Source of the DNA: Rhizobiaceae bacterium CPCC 101076
Lineage (GTDB): Bacteria; Pseudomonadota; Alphaproteobacteria; Rhizobiales; Methylopilaceae
Length of the DNA: 64,000 nucleotides
Direction: 5' to 3'
Assembly: GCA_003347645.1 (NCBI GenBank)
Contig: QDFX01000017.1
Span: 1-64,000 of the forward strand
The notes under the pieces are model-generated. The model was not told the origin of the DNA. It was given only the letters and a program-made list of their open reading frames with translations, and ran no database searches. Made by a program: the position numbers and the translations under genes. Positions 48,850-58,866 of this stretch are shown in pieces; the first letter of the stretch is position 1; each line of letters opens with the position of its first letter.

Positions 48850-51800
48850 ATGCCCAAACGCCAAGATATCAAGTCGATCCTGATCATCGGAGCTGGCCCC
48901 ATCGTCATCGGGCAGGCTTGCGAATTCGATTATTCCGGGACCCAGGCCTGCAAGGCGCTGCGCGAGGAAGGCTATCGCATCATCCTGGTCAATTCGAACC
49001 CGGCGACGATCATGACCGATCCGGAGCTGGCGGATGCGACCTATGTCGAACCGATCACGCCCGAGATCGTGGCCAAGATCATCGAAAAGGAGCGTCCCGA
49101 CGCACTCCTCCCGACCATGGGCGGCCAGACCGCGCTCAACTGCGCGCTGTCGCTGCGCAAAATGGGCGTGCTTGAGAAGTTCGGCGTCGAGATGATCGGC
49201 GCGACCGCCGAGGCGATCGACAAGGCCGAGGATCGCGAGCTCTTCCGTCAGGCGATGACAAAGATCGGCCTCGACACGCCGAAATCGGCGCTCGCCACCG
49301 CGACCGACCTGAAACACGCCGACCGCGACCACCACAAGGCAGCTCTGGCCGAGATCGCCGCCCGCAACCTGCCTGCGGGCGAGGCCGCGCGCGTCACCGA
49401 GGCCTATAGCCGTCAATGGGATGGCGGCGAGAGCGAGCGCAAGAAGCGCTATGTCGAGAAGGGCCTGATCGAGGCGCTGGAAGCGCTCGACGAGATCGGC
49501 CTGCCGGCCATCATCCGCCCGAGCTTCACCATGGGCGGCACCGGCGGCGGCATCGCCTACAACAAGGCCGAATTCATCGAGATCGTCGAGCGCGGCCTCG
49601 ACGCCTCGCCGACGACCGAGGTCCTCATCGAGGAAAGCGTCATCGGCTGGAAGGAGTTCGAGATGGAGGTCGTCCGCGACAAGGCGGACAACTGCATCAT
49701 CGTGTGCTCGATCGAGAACATCGACCCGATGGGCATCCATACCGGCGATTCGATCACCGTCGCCCCTGCCCTGACGCTGACCGACAAGGAATATCAGCGC
49801 ATGCGCGACGCCTCGCTCGCGGTCCTCCGCGAGATCGGCGTCGAGACCGGTGGTTCGAACGTGCAGTTCGCGATCGATCCGGAGACCGGCCGGATGATCG
49901 TCATCGAGATGAATCCGCGTGTCTCGCGTTCGTCCGCTCTGGCGTCGAAAGCGACCGGCTTCCCGATCGCCAAGGTCGCGGCGAAGCTCGCCGTCGGCTA
50001 CACGATGGACGAGATCGAGAACGACATCACCGGCGGCGCGACGCCGGCGAGCTTCGAGCCGACCATCGACTACGTGGTCGTGAAGGCTCCGCGTTTCGCC
50101 TTCGAGAAGTTCCCGGGCGCCGAGGACAACCTGACGACCTCGATGAAGTCGGTCGGCGAAGCGATGTCGATCGGCCGCACCTTCGGCGAGGCGATGCAAA
50201 AGGCGCTCCGCTCGCTGGAAATCGGCCTGACCGGCTTCGACGAGGTCGAGATCGAGGGCATGGGCCAGGGCGACGACAAGAACGCCATCAAGGCCGCCCT
50301 TGCCGCTCCCAAGCCGAACCGCATCGTCACCTGCGCGCACGCAATGCGCCTCGGCCTTTCGGTCGAGCAGATTCACGATATCTGCAAGATCGATCCATGG
50401 TTCCTGAAGCAGGTCGAGACCATCGTCCACACCGAGGAGAAGGTCCGCCGCCTCGGCCTGCCGAAGACGGCCGGCGCGCTCCGCTCGCTGAAATCGCTCG
50501 GCTTCTCCGACGCACGCCTGGCCAAGCTCGCCGGCACGACCGAGAAGGAGGTCACGGCGCTCCGGACCTCGCTCGACGTCCACCCGGTCTATAAGCGCAT
50601 CGACACCTGCGCCGCTGAGTTCGCTTCGCCGACCGCCTATATGTACTCGACCTATGCTCCGCTCTTCGCCGGCCAGGCCGCGGACGAGGCTCAGCCCTCC
50701 GACCGCAAGAAGGTCGTGATCCTCGGCGGCGGCCCGAACCGGATCGGCCAGGGCATCGAGTTCGATTATTGCTGCTGCCACGCCTGCTTCGCGCTGCGCG
50801 ACGTCGGCTACGAAACCATCATGATCAATTGCAATCCGGAGACGGTGTCGACCGACTACGACACCTCGGATCGCCTCTATTTCGAGCCGCTGACGGCCGA
50901 GGACGTGCTGGAAATCCTGCGCATCGAGCAGTCGCGCGGCACTCTGCACGGCGTCATCGTCCAGTTCGGCGGCCAGACGCCGCTGAAGCTGGCGCAGGCG
51001 CTTGAGGACGCGGGCATCCCGATCCTCGGTACCTCGCCGGACGCGATCGACCTCGCCGAGGACCGCGACCGCTTCAAGCAGCTCCTCGACAAACTTCAGC
51101 TCCGCCAACCGGAAAACGGCATCGCCACCTCGACCGAGCAGGCCATCTCAATCGTCGAGCGCATCGGCTTCCCGGTCGTCATCCGTCCGTCCTACGTGCT
51201 CGGCGGACGGGGGATGGAGATCGTCCACGATCACCATCAGCTCGATCGCTATATGCGCGAGGCCGTGGTCGTCTCGGGCGATAGCCCGGTCCTGATCGAC
51301 CGCTATCTCTCGAATGCGATCGAGGTCGACGTCGATTGCCTGTGCGACGGCAAACATGCCTTCGTTGCCGGCATCATGGAGCACATCGAGGAAGCGGGCG
51401 TACATTCGGGCGATTCGGCCTGCTCGCTGCCACCCTACTCGCTCAAGCCCGATGTGATCGCCGAGATCGAGAAACAGACGAAACAGCTCGCGCTGGCTCT
51501 GAATGTCGGCGGACTGATGAACGTCCAGTACGCGATCAAGGACGGTGACATCTACGTCCTCGAGGTCAATCCACGCGCCTCGCGCACGGTGCCCTTCGTC
51601 GCCAAGACGATCGGCCGGCCGATCGCCAAGATCGCCGCGCGCATCATGGCCGGCGAGGCACTCCCGAGCTTCGGGCTGACGCCGCAGAAGCTCGACCATA
51701 TCGCGGTCAAGGAAGCGGTATTCCCGTTCGCCCGCTTCCCGGGCGTCGACACGATTCTCGGGCCGGAGATGCGTTCGACCGGCGAGGTCATCGGCCTCGA

Positions 51801-52278
51801 CCGCGATTTCGGCATTGCATTCGCGAAGAGCCAGCTCGGCGGCGGCACGCGCGTGCCGAAGTCCGGCACGGTCTTCGTCTCGCTGAAGGACGACGACAAG
51901 GCTCGCATCCTGCCTGCGGTCAAGCTGCTGTCGAGCCTAGGCTTCAAGATCATCGCGACCTCGGGGACCCAGCGCTTCCTCGAAAGCGAGGGCGTCGCCG
52001 CGACCAAGATTCACAAGGTTCTCGAAGGGCGGCCACACATCGTCGACGCCATCAAGAACGGCGAGGTCCAGTTGGTGTTCAACACCACGGAAGGGGCGCA
52101 GGCGCTGCACGACAGCCGGTCGCTCCGCCGCGCGGCCCTCTTGCACAAAGTGCCCTACTACACCACCCTAGCAGGCGCGATTGCTGCGGCGCAGGGCATC
52201 CGGGCTTACCTTGACGGGGAGCTGGAGGTTCGGGCGCTGCAGTCCTATTTCGCAGGGACGGAAAATATCCCGGCCTGA
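48850..52278 (+). CDS. carB: Carbamoyl phosphate synthase large subunit
   Basis: Makes carbamoyl phosphate from bicarbonate, ATP and CarA-derived ammonia. It is 1142 residues, slightly longer than E. coli CarB, as common in alphaproteobacteria. The two ATP-grasp halves start [30 protein letters not shown] and, near 620, [21 protein letters not shown]. Metal-site motifs are [20 protein letters not shown] and [18 protein letters not shown]. The C-terminal MGS-like domain (from about 1000) binds allosteric nucleotides. It is unlinked to carA. Confidence 0.98.
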   Translation: MPKRQDIKSILIIGAGPIVIGQACEFDYSGTQACKALREEGYRIILVNSNPATIMTDPELADATYVEPITPEIVAKIIEKERPDALLPTMGGQTALNCALSLRKMGVLEKFGVEMIGATAEAIDKAEDRELFRQAMTKIGLDTPKSALATATDLKHADRDHHKAALAEIAARNLPAGEAARVTEAYSRQWDGGESERKKRYVEKGLIEALEALDEIGLPAIIRPSFTMGGTGGGIAYNKAEFIEIVERGLDASPTTEVLIEESVIGWKEFEMEVVRDKADNCIIVCSIENIDPMGIHTGDSITVAPALTLTDKEYQRMRDASLAVLREIGVETGGSNVQFAIDPETGRMIVIEMNPRVSRSSALASKATGFPIAKVAAKLAVGYTMDEIENDITGGATPASFEPTIDYVVVKAPRFAFEKFPGAEDNLTTSMKSVGEAMSIGRTFGEAMQKALRSLEIGLTGFDEVEIEGMGQGDDKNAIKAALAAPKPNRIVTCAHAMRLGLSVEQIHDICKIDPWFLKQVETIVHTEEKVRRLGLPKTAGALRSLKSLGFSDARLAKLAGTTEKEVTALRTSLDVHPVYKRIDTCAAEFASPTAYMYSTYAPLFAGQAADEAQPSDRKKVVILGGGPNRIGQGIEFDYCCCHACFALRDVGYETIMINCNPETVSTDYDTSDRLYFEPLTAEDVLEILRIEQSRGTLHGVIVQFGGQTPLKLAQALEDAGIPILGTSPDAIDLAEDRDRFKQLLDKLQLRQPENGIATSTEQAISIVERIGFPVVIRPSYVLGGRGMEIVHDHHQLDRYMREAVVVSGDSPVLIDRYLSNAIEVDVDCLCDGKHAFVAGIMEHIEEAGVHSGDSACSLPPYSLKPDVIAEIEKQTKQLALALNVGGLMNVQYAIKDGDIYVLEVNPRASRTVPFVAKTIGRPIAKIAARIMAGEALPSFGLTPQKLDHIAVKEAVFPFARFPGVDTILGPEMRSTGEVIGLDRDFGIAFAKSQLGGGTRVPKSGTVFVSLKDDDKARILPAVKLLSSLGFKIIATSGTQRFLESEGVAATKIHKVLEGRPHIVDAIKNGEVQLVFNTTEGAQALHDSRSLRRAALLHKVPYYTTLAGAIAAAQGIRAYLDGELEVRALQSYFAGTENIPA

Positions 52279-52364
52279 CCGGGGACCCATAATCTCCAGA
52301 CACCAGCGACAGAGGACAGCAACCCCTGCCGCTGGGCGGATTTTGCGCGGAAGAGAAGACGACG

Positions 52365-52838
52365 ATGGAAAAGGTTCCGATGACCGCGGGCGGCCACACT
52401 CAGCTGGAAGTGGAGCTGAAACGCCGTTCGGCCGAGGAGCGCCCGCGGATTATTGCTGCCATTGCCGAGGCCCGCAGCCACGGCGACCTCTCCGAGAACG
52501 CCGAATATCACGCGGCGAAAGAGCAGCAGAGCCTGAACGAGGGTCGGATCGCCGAGATCGAGAGCATCCTCGCGCGCGCCGAAATCATCGATCCCACCAA
52601 GCTGAAGGGTGACACGATCACCTTCGGCGCGACGGTCAAGCTCGTTGACGAGGACACAGAGGAAGAGCGCACGTATCAGATCGTCGGCGAGTTCGAGGCC
52701 GACGTGAAGCTCGGCCGCGTCTCGATCACCTCCCCGATCGCCCGCGCCCTTGTCGGCAAGAAAGTCGGCGACCAGGTCGAAGTGACCGCCCCTGGCGGCG
52801 CCAAGAGCTACGAGGTCCTCGACATCCGCTTCGCGTGA
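52365..52838 (+). CDS. greA: Transcription elongation factor GreA
   Basis: Rescues backtracked RNA polymerase by stimulating transcript cleavage. It is 157 residues. The coiled coil carries the acidic tip [15 protein letters not shown] (about 41-55), with D and E residues that act in the polymerase active site. The C-terminal FKBP-like domain ends SYEVLDIRF. It follows carB by 86 bp on the same strand. Confidence 0.97.
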   Translation: MEKVPMTAGGHTQLEVELKRRSAEERPRIIAAIAEARSHGDLSENAEYHAAKEQQSLNEGRIAEIESILARAEIIDPTKLKGDTITFGATVKLVDEDTEEERTYQIVGEFEADVKLGRVSITSPIARALVGKKVGDQVEVTAPGGAKSYEVLDIRFA

Positions 52839-52884
52839 GCCGTTTAGATTCTCTCAACCTCTCCGGGCCTAGCGTTCGCGCCTT

Positions 52885-52962
52885 GGCCCGGTGGGGGAGC
52901 GGCTACTCCGAGACGCGGCAGTGTCTTTACAACTCTGGTTCAAGTCCAGAGCCGGGCCTCCA
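52885..52962 (+). tRNA. tRNA-like element with abnormal anticodon arm
   Basis: The 78 bases show acceptor arms GGCCCGG and CCGGGCC followed by T and CCA, a D-arm GGGG-AGCGGCTA-CTCC, and a T-arm CTCTGG-TTCAAGT-CCAGAG with an intact TTCAAGT loop. The anticodon arm is wrong: the only good stem (GAGAC / GTCTT) encloses an 8-base loop GCGGCAGT with no U33, and the T-stem has six pairs. It is either a decayed tRNA gene (the TCCA end is cysteine-like) or an unusual tRNA. A CCGGGCCT copy also lies upstream at 52863. Confidence 0.45.
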
Positions 52963-52986
52963 ATTTTCTCGTTCCGGACGCGCCGG

Positions 52987-54066
52987 ATGACGCCGCCGTC
53001 GACAGAGGTGGACGTGCGGCGCGTCGAGGTGATCGCGCCTAATTTCAAGCGCCGCCTGTCGGGTGTGACCTCGACGCTGGAGCGTGTCGTACCGGAACAG
53101 GCCCGCTCAGTCGCCATCGCCGCACTCGGCCCGGGACTGTCGGCATCCCTGCCGAAGCTTCGATGTCATCAGCTTGCGGGATTATGGCGCGCTCCGGCCG
53201 ACCGGCCGTTCCGGATCTGGCACGCCCGACGCAACATCGAAATGCTCGCCGGCATTCTCCTGCGCGACTTGTTGCGCATGCCGCTCCGGCTGGTCTTCAC
53301 CTCGGCGTCGCAGCGCAGGCATACCGGCTGGACCCGCTTTCTGATCGGCCGGATGGATGCGGTGATCGCAACCTCCTCCGCGACCGCGTCTTATCTCGAG
53401 CGGCCATCGACGGTGATCCGCCACGGCATCGATCTCACGCAGTTCAAGCCACCGCCGGATCGGACTGAAACTCGCCGGATGCTCGGCCTTCCCGACCTGC
53501 GGCTCGTCGGCTGCTTTGGCCGCATCCGGGCGCAAAAAGGCACCGACGTCTTCGTCGAGGCGATGCTCGCTCTGCTCCCTGCCCGCCCGGATGCCGGCGC
53601 GGTCGTGCTCGGCCGCGCGACCGGACCGCATGCGTCGTTTCTCGACGCATTGAAGACCCGCGTGGCTGATGCCGGACTGAGCGACCGGCTGCTGTTCGCC
53701 GACGAAGTACCGCCAGAGCAAACACCGCGCTGGTATCAGGCGCTCGACGTCTATGTAGCGCCGCAGCGCTGGGAAGGCTTCGGCGTCACGCCGCTCGAAG
53801 CGATGGCGACCGGCATGCCCGTGGTGGCGACGACCGTCGGAGCGTTCCCGGAACTCCTCGTCGATGGAGAGAGCGGTTTCCTGGTGCCGCCCGGCGACGT
53901 CCCGGCGATGACGAGCGCTATCGCAACGCTGCTCGACGATATGGACCGTTCCGCTGCGATGTCGCGGCAGGCACGGACACATGTCGCCGCGTTCAGCCTC
54001 GCCGGCGAGGCTGAGGCCATCAACGCCGTTTATCGCGGGCTCTGGGAGCGGAACAGCTCGATATAG
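52987..54066 (+). CDS. GT4-family glycosyltransferase
   Basis: GT-B glycosyltransferase of 359 residues. The ATG at 52987 (MTPPSTEVDVRRVEVIAPNFKRR) is preferred; the longer frame would begin inside the tRNA-like element. The C-terminal donor-binding domain has LVGCFGRIRAQKGTDVFVEAML near 170 and the EX7E motif in EGFGVTPLEAMATGMPVVATTVGAFPE near 265. It resembles lipopolysaccharide-core mannosyl- or glucosyltransferases. Its 3' end overlaps the next, convergent gene by 37 bp. Confidence 0.88.
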   Translation: MTPPSTEVDVRRVEVIAPNFKRRLSGVTSTLERVVPEQARSVAIAALGPGLSASLPKLRCHQLAGLWRAPADRPFRIWHARRNIEMLAGILLRDLLRMPLRLVFTSASQRRHTGWTRFLIGRMDAVIATSSATASYLERPSTVIRHGIDLTQFKPPPDRTETRRMLGLPDLRLVGCFGRIRAQKGTDVFVEAMLALLPARPDAGAVVLGRATGPHASFLDALKTRVADAGLSDRLLFADEVPPEQTPRWYQALDVYVAPQRWEGFGVTPLEAMATGMPVVATTVGAFPELLVDGESGFLVPPGDVPAMTSAIATLLDDMDRSAAMSRQARTHVAAFSLAGEAEAINAVYRGLWERNSSI

Positions 54067-55058
54067 GCGTCCGTGATCGCATCGAGCGAGAAGCGGGCCG
54101 CGAGCGTTTGCGTGCCGCCCGCGACGAGCGATGCGCGCAAAGCCGGATCGGCCTCCAGTCTGGCGAGAGCTTGGGCGAGCCCGTCGGCATCCTCGACGTC
54201 GAACATCAGACCGTCCTCGCCGTCCGTCATCATCCAGCGCGGGCCTTCGGCACGCGAGGAGACGACCGGCCGACCGATCGACCATGCTTCCAGGATGACA
54301 TTGCCCAGGGGTTCATGCAGTGACGGCACGACGAACGCATCGGCCGCCGCGACGAAGGGTGAGGTATCGGCCTGCCAGCCGGCGAAACGGACACGATCGG
54401 CGATGCCGAGCGCGACGGCCTGCTGCTCCAGCGCCTGCCGCTCCTCGCCGTCACCAACGATCCAGACCCAGGCCCGCGGCAGCCGGGCCGCCGCATCGAG
54501 CAGCGTGTGAAACCCCTTCCGGCGGACGAAGCGCCCGGCGCCGACAATAAGGAACGCGTCGTCCGGCGTTTGAAGTGTCGAACGTGCGACCGGCGCCGCA
54601 GCATGCGCTCGGGTAAAATTGGAAATCACCTCGACCGGCTTTTGCCAACCGAGCTCGCGCACCCGCTGGGCTATGTCCGGCGTGTTGCAGACGATCGTGT
54701 CGGTGTTGGTGAAATATTCGAGGCGCAGCGGAAAATCGCCGAGCCGCGAGATCTTGATGCAACCCTGGTAGGACGGAAGGAAGCGGCTCGCGCGCGGCGC
54801 CCAGGCCATGATCGCATCAGGCTGGAAATTGCCGATCTTCCGCTTCAGCTTGGCCGCGAGCCAGAACCGGTAGAGCGAAATCCGGTTGAACGTACCCTCA
54901 TTGATATGGGCCGCGTTCTCGATGTCCTTCTTCCAGACGCGGTTCGGGCGGATGAACGCCCACTGCTCGACGCCCTTGCTCGCCAGACCGTTGACCAGAT
55001 TGACGAAAAACCGCTCGGACCCGCCGTCCTTGCCGAAATGGATATGGATGACCTTCAA
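54030..55058 (-). CDS. GT4-family glycosyltransferase
   Basis: 342 residues, starting at TTG 55058 (LKVIHIHFGKDGGSERFFVNLVNGLA), 2 bases after the stop of the GT2 gene; no ATG is in range. The N-terminal GGSERF motif and C-terminal ILVGAGRFVRRKGFHTLL-like strand, then PSLHEPLGNVILEAWSIGRPVVSS with the EX7E pair, mark a GT4 enzyme. It forms a two-gene unit with the upstream GT2 gene and probably extends the lipopolysaccharide core or a related glycan. Confidence 0.87.
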   Translation of the reverse strand: MKVIHIHFGKDGGSERFFVNLVNGLASKGVEQWAFIRPNRVWKKDIENAAHINEGTFNRISLYRFWLAAKLKRKIGNFQPDAIMAWAPRASRFLPSYQGCIKISRLGDFPLRLEYFTNTDTIVCNTPDIAQRVRELGWQKPVEVISNFTRAHAAAPVARSTLQTPDDAFLIVGAGRFVRRKGFHTLLDAAARLPRAWVWIVGDGEERQALEQQAVALGIADRVRFAGWQADTSPFVAAADAFVVPSLHEPLGNVILEAWSIGRPVVSSRAEGPRWMMTDGEDGLMFDVEDADGLAQALARLEADPALRASLVAGGTQTLAARFSLDAITDAYIELFRSQSPR

Positions 55059-55060
55059 AA

Positions 55061-55879
55061 CTAGATCCCGTCTAGCGGAGGCTCCTTGGATGGATGCGCG
55101 ATCAGCGCATGCCGCTGCCAGATCTTGGCCTCCGTCATGAACGAATAAACCGCCCCCGTCATCGCCTGGATAAAGCCGGCCCACCCGCAAAGGAAGAGCC
55201 ATCGGCCGAAATAGAGACGAAGGAAATAATAGGGCGGGTTGAACACCAGCTTCGCCCAGCGAGGCTTTTCGCCCTGATCGAACAGTTGGTCCGCCTTGAG
55301 GGTCGAATAGGCGTTCTCCTTCAGGATCTGCTCATCCAGGGGCAAGGGACGGAAGTGAAGAAGGCTGCCGGGTCGCGCACTCTTCACGCGGCCCTCCACC
55401 GAAATGCCTTCATGCACCCGTTTGGACAGATCGTAGGCGCCGGCACCGCGGCGAACGAGACGGAGATTGGGCCGCTCGAAGACATAGGTTGGCGTATAGC
55501 CGAACCCGACGAGAAAGGGCCGACGGCGGATACGCCAGGCAACGGCTTCATCTTCGGCCAGCAAACGGGGCAGATGTTCTCTCAATTGCAGATCCAACCG
55601 CTCGTCGGCGTCGATGTTCAGGCACCAAGGCTGCGTGCACTGCTCCAGCGCGAACTGCTTCTGCGCGGCATAGCCCGGCCAGCCGCGCTGGAACACCTTG
55701 ATCGGAAATCCCTCTTCGCGCAGCCGCTCCAGTAGGTCGAGCGTGCCGTCCGTCGACCCCGAATCCACGACGATAATTTCGGCGCACAGATCGAGGCTGC
55801 GGATGCAGGGCTCGATGTAGTGCGCTTCGTTCTTGCAGATGATGAAAGCCGAGAGAGGGAGTCGTGTCGGCGTGGCCAT
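55061..55879 (-). CDS. GT2-family glycosyltransferase, WaaE/KdtX-like
   Basis: Cytoplasmic GT-A glycosyltransferase of 272 residues from the ATG at 55879. LSAFIICKNEAHYIEPCIRSL at the start, DSGSTDGTLDLLERL near 42 and the DxD-like NIDADERL near 88 fit the WaaE/KdtX group, which adds glucose to the inner lipopolysaccharide core. A C-terminal hydrophobic stretch (YFLRLYFGRWLFLCGWAGFIQA) suggests membrane contact. It is coupled to the downstream GT4 gene. Confidence 0.9.
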   Translation of the reverse strand: MATPTRLPLSAFIICKNEAHYIEPCIRSLDLCAEIIVVDSGSTDGTLDLLERLREEGFPIKVFQRGWPGYAAQKQFALEQCTQPWCLNIDADERLDLQLREHLPRLLAEDEAVAWRIRRRPFLVGFGYTPTYVFERPNLRLVRRGAGAYDLSKRVHEGISVEGRVKSARPGSLLHFRPLPLDEQILKENAYSTLKADQLFDQGEKPRWAKLVFNPPYYFLRLYFGRWLFLCGWAGFIQAMTGAVYSFMTEAKIWQRHALIAHPSKEPPLDGI

Positions 55880-56169
55880 GCGCCCCCGGTTCAGTAAAGA
55901 GAGAAAGAATGGATCTTTCGGGCGCACTCCATGGCAAAACATACGATTTGACGCAACCAAGTTTCATCGCAGGCGAGCGCAGCGAATTTAGAGACTTTAT
56001 CGAAGGCTGGCTGAATTGCGTTGACAGGCTCTCGGCCTCCCAGTCGATGCGCCGCGGCCTCTATGAAGCGGTTCAACTTCGATCAAGCCATTCTGTATTT
56101 GCTGGGCGAAGGACCAATTGGTACCAGTCGATCGACCATGATCGGCCTTGCTGCAGTATCTGAGAGTGA
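55880..56169. other. AT-richer gap without a clear gene
   Basis: The divergent region between the WaaE-like gene and the next glycosyltransferase. A plus-strand frame from ATG 55909 (MDLSGALHGKTYDLTQPSFIAG...) runs about 85 codons to 56163 but has only a poor ribosome site and overlaps a minus frame of similar quality. I cannot decide between a short gene remnant and non-coding promoter sequence. Base composition shifts to lower GC from here to about 60.9 kb. Confidence 0.4.
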
Positions 56170-57192
56170 ATGATGGTTCGCCGGACGGAGAGCGCGTATC
56201 CATTTCCTGGTGGCCGCCCTCGCGTGCCGACCATTCATCGAATCCGGGCTGCATTCAGGGCATTCGGGGATTTGTTTCCCGGGATGCGATATAAAAAGAT
56301 CAGAATCCAGCAGGTCGGGAAAGCGTTTCGCGCACTGAATGAGGACGACGTTGCGCTGATTACGTTGACCCACAACGACAAGCGCCTGCTCCAGCCGTTT
56401 CTGACTCACTATCGCCAACTCGGCGTCACTCGGTTTCTCATCGTTGACGATCGATCGACTGACGGAACGAAAGAATTCCTCTCGCAGGAACCTGATGTCG
56501 ATCTCTATGAATCGAATTGCCGATACAGCGATGCCTATCGTGGTCGCGCCTGGCGCCAGATCCTGGTCAATCGATACGGCCGAGGTCGCTGGTACTTGAA
56601 TGTCGATTCCGACGAATTTCTCGTATTCGCAGCCGCGCCGAGCTTGCCTCAGCTAATATCGTGGCTCGAAAAACGGGGTATAAGGCATATGCCGGCTCCC
56701 ATGCTGGACATGTATCCTCCGGGATATGTCGAAGCGGCCGATTATGCCTTCCCGCGCGATGGTATGCCTTGGACTATCGCCAGCCTGGTAGATGAGGACG
56801 GATATGACCTGAGGGCGGGCGCTCGCGCCTGGAGCTTGAAGGGCGGGGTTCGGCAACGCTTTTTCCAAAGCAAAGCCGAACTAATGAAATATCCTCTAAT
56901 GCATTGGGATTCTCTCACCAGACTGGACAAGAGCATACATTTCCCAAACCCCTACTGGAGAAACTTCTCCGCTCCGGCAGGAGCACTTCTGCATTTCAAA
57001 TTCTTCTCAGGCTTCTCGGATGATTTTGCCGAAGTCGTCCGCAACGGCCAACATTTTGGCGGCGGACAGATATACCAGGATATACTTGAGAAAATTCAAC
57101 AACCCGCTCAGATAGTACTGGAAACGGCAACATCGATTACCTATACGGGCGCGAGGAAACTCGCTCGGATGGGTTTCTTCTCGGTGGAATAA
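56170..57192 (+). CDS. GT2-like glycosyltransferase (Glyco_tranf_2_4 type)
   Basis: 340 residues. The core resembles the DUF/Glyco_tranf_2_4 group: DVALITLTHNDKRLLQPFLTHYRQLGVTRFLIVDDRSTDGT near 60-100, then RYGRGRWYLNVDSDEFLVF near 136-154 with the DSDE metal motif. The segment GYVEAADYAFPRDGMPW is lineage-specific. There is no signal peptide. ATG 56170 or 56173 is possible. It is probably part of the surface-glycan island. Confidence 0.8.
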   Translation: MMVRRTESAYPFPGGRPRVPTIHRIRAAFRAFGDLFPGMRYKKIRIQQVGKAFRALNEDDVALITLTHNDKRLLQPFLTHYRQLGVTRFLIVDDRSTDGTKEFLSQEPDVDLYESNCRYSDAYRGRAWRQILVNRYGRGRWYLNVDSDEFLVFAAAPSLPQLISWLEKRGIRHMPAPMLDMYPPGYVEAADYAFPRDGMPWTIASLVDEDGYDLRAGARAWSLKGGVRQRFFQSKAELMKYPLMHWDSLTRLDKSIHFPNPYWRNFSAPAGALLHFKFFSGFSDDFAEVVRNGQHFGGGQIYQDILEKIQQPAQIVLETATSITYTGARKLARMGFFSVE

Positions 57193-57253
57193 GCGTGTGG
57201 CCATTCTTGGCACGAACGGCTCCGGTGACCGCATTTTATGCTAAGCGAGCCCG

Positions 57254-57958
57254 ATGACCGGCATCCTGACCAATCTCCGCGCCCTGACGCTTCGAGCTCT
57301 ACGGGCGAGGACCGCGACGATCGACGGCGTTCTCGTCAGCACCGACCCGAATGACCCTCTTCTGAGGCCTATCCGGGCAAAAATCTTCAAGGGAGTGTAT
57401 GAGGCGCCCGAACGTGCGCTGCTGAAAATGTTGCTCACCCCCGAAGACCGCGTCCTGGACATAGGCGCGTGCACCGGCCTCATCGCATCGCTTTCAGCAA
57501 TGACGGTCGGTAGTGAAAACGTCGTAGCCTACGAAGCCAATCCGAGGCTTCAGAAACTCATACTGTGCAATTTCGCACTCAACGGAGTCTCCCCGCATTT
57601 GCACATGAAAGCCATCACGGCCGATGGCAGGGCCGTCACCCTTCACATTACCGGCAACCTATTTTCATCGAGCCTCATTGACCGCCAACACCAGACCGAT
57701 ACCGAGAGCATACCGAGCGAGCCAATCGCCGCCGTCCTCGAAAAAGAGAGGCCAACGCTCGTATCCATGGATGTCGAAGGAGCGGAGGAGGAATTAATTG
57801 GTGCCACCGAATTCCCCGGTGTACGGAAAATACTGATCGAAACTCATCCACATATTGTTGATCCGGAGCAGCCGGCGCGAGTGGTTCGTAGACTTGCTGC
57901 GCTCGGCTTCCAGCAACTCCGAACGGAGGGAGATTCTCTTGCACTGATCAGATCTTGA
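57254..57958 (+). CDS. FkbM family methyltransferase
   Basis: 234-residue SAM-dependent methyltransferase. The SAM loop is DRVLDIGACTGLIASLSAM near 70-88, the acidic residue VVAYEANPRLQKLI near 95, and the FkbM hallmark LVSMDVEGAEEELIGA lies near 173-188. Members methylate sugar hydroxyls in glycans and macrolides, so it may O-methylate a sugar of the local glycan. It follows the GT2-like gene by 61 bp. Confidence 0.88.
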   Translation: MTGILTNLRALTLRALRARTATIDGVLVSTDPNDPLLRPIRAKIFKGVYEAPERALLKMLLTPEDRVLDIGACTGLIASLSAMTVGSENVVAYEANPRLQKLILCNFALNGVSPHLHMKAITADGRAVTLHITGNLFSSSLIDRQHQTDTESIPSEPIAAVLEKERPTLVSMDVEGAEEELIGATEFPGVRKILIETHPHIVDPEQPARVVRRLAALGFQQLRTEGDSLALIRS

Positions 57959-57997
57959 TCGGCGCAGCAGAAGCAAAATCCAAGTTAGGGATTCCGT

Positions 57998-58841
57998 GTG
58001 ACAAAGACAAAGCTGATCGTCGCCTTTCCAATTTACAACGGCGCGAAGACCATGGAACAGAGTCTCCAATGCATCGCAGATCAGACTATCGAGATTTCCG
58101 GGCGATAATTGTCGAGAATAAGTCGACTGATGACACGCTACTCATTGCTCGAAAATTCTGCGAAAAAGACTCCCGTTTTGAACTGATCGAAAACGAGTTT
58201 CATCGAGACGCCATCGCAAATTTTCCCACACGATCGAACTGGCGAGCGCTCGTGGCGAATATTTCTGCCTGCGTGCCTGCGACGATCTCTCCACCCCTGG
58301 CTTTCTCAAGTCCCTCCTTGCGGCGCTCGAAGCCGATCCAAGCAAAATGCTGGCCGTCGGCTCGGTCGACCGTTATGAGCCGGACGGTATCAAACACCTG
58401 ACCCCGAAATCCGATATCTTCGACTTCGGGAGCAAGCTCGCCGCGGGTGACCTTCCACGAGGTCTGATCTTTCCCTCGGAATGGTTCTACGGCGTGGTCC
58501 GCTCCGCCGGCGGCGCGGAGATCATGTTGCGTCGCTGGCCCGAACTCGGTCGCGCCTAGTGTGCGGCGTCATATACGATAGCGGAATTCGTCGTCCGGGA
58601 TTTGGTCACCTACGTCCCCGAAGAAAAGTATCTCTTCTTCCGGGGTTCAGACTCGGAAAATTTATACAAGGCCAAAGCTTGGAAAGAACGCCTTTCCCAA
58701 CGCTGGCTCTATACGATGGGGTGTTTCCGAGTTCGCGATTTCCTCCCGCCTCTTTCGGTGCGCACCCGTTATAAGCTGTTCCGGATGTTTTGGCGTGATG
58801 CTCGTCGTAAGACCGGCTATCGCCTGCTAGGCAAACTCTGA
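57998..58841 (+). pseudogene. GT2 glycosyltransferase, broken by frameshifts and a stop
   Basis: Starting at GTG 57998, one frame encodes VTKTKLIVAFPIYNGAKTME and IADQT, then fails. A second frame from about 58078 carries YRDFRAIIVENKSTDDTLLI to RDAIANF. A third from about 58215 carries SHTIELASARGEYFCLRACDDLS onward, with an in-frame TAG at 58557-58559 before VRDLVTYVPEEKYLFFRGSD and the end at 58841. Both shifts fit single-base losses, one at TTTTCCC. Joined, it is a normal family 2 enzyme of about 280 residues. Confidence 0.75.
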
Positions 58842-58866
58842 CCCCATCCAGCGATCCTCGCCGGCG

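Noticed and set aside
48769-51108. A 779-codon minus-strand frame opposite carB
   Set aside because: It lies wholly within the conserved first half of carB and is Arg/Ala/Asp/Leu-rich without any motif, so it is a codon-bias shadow.
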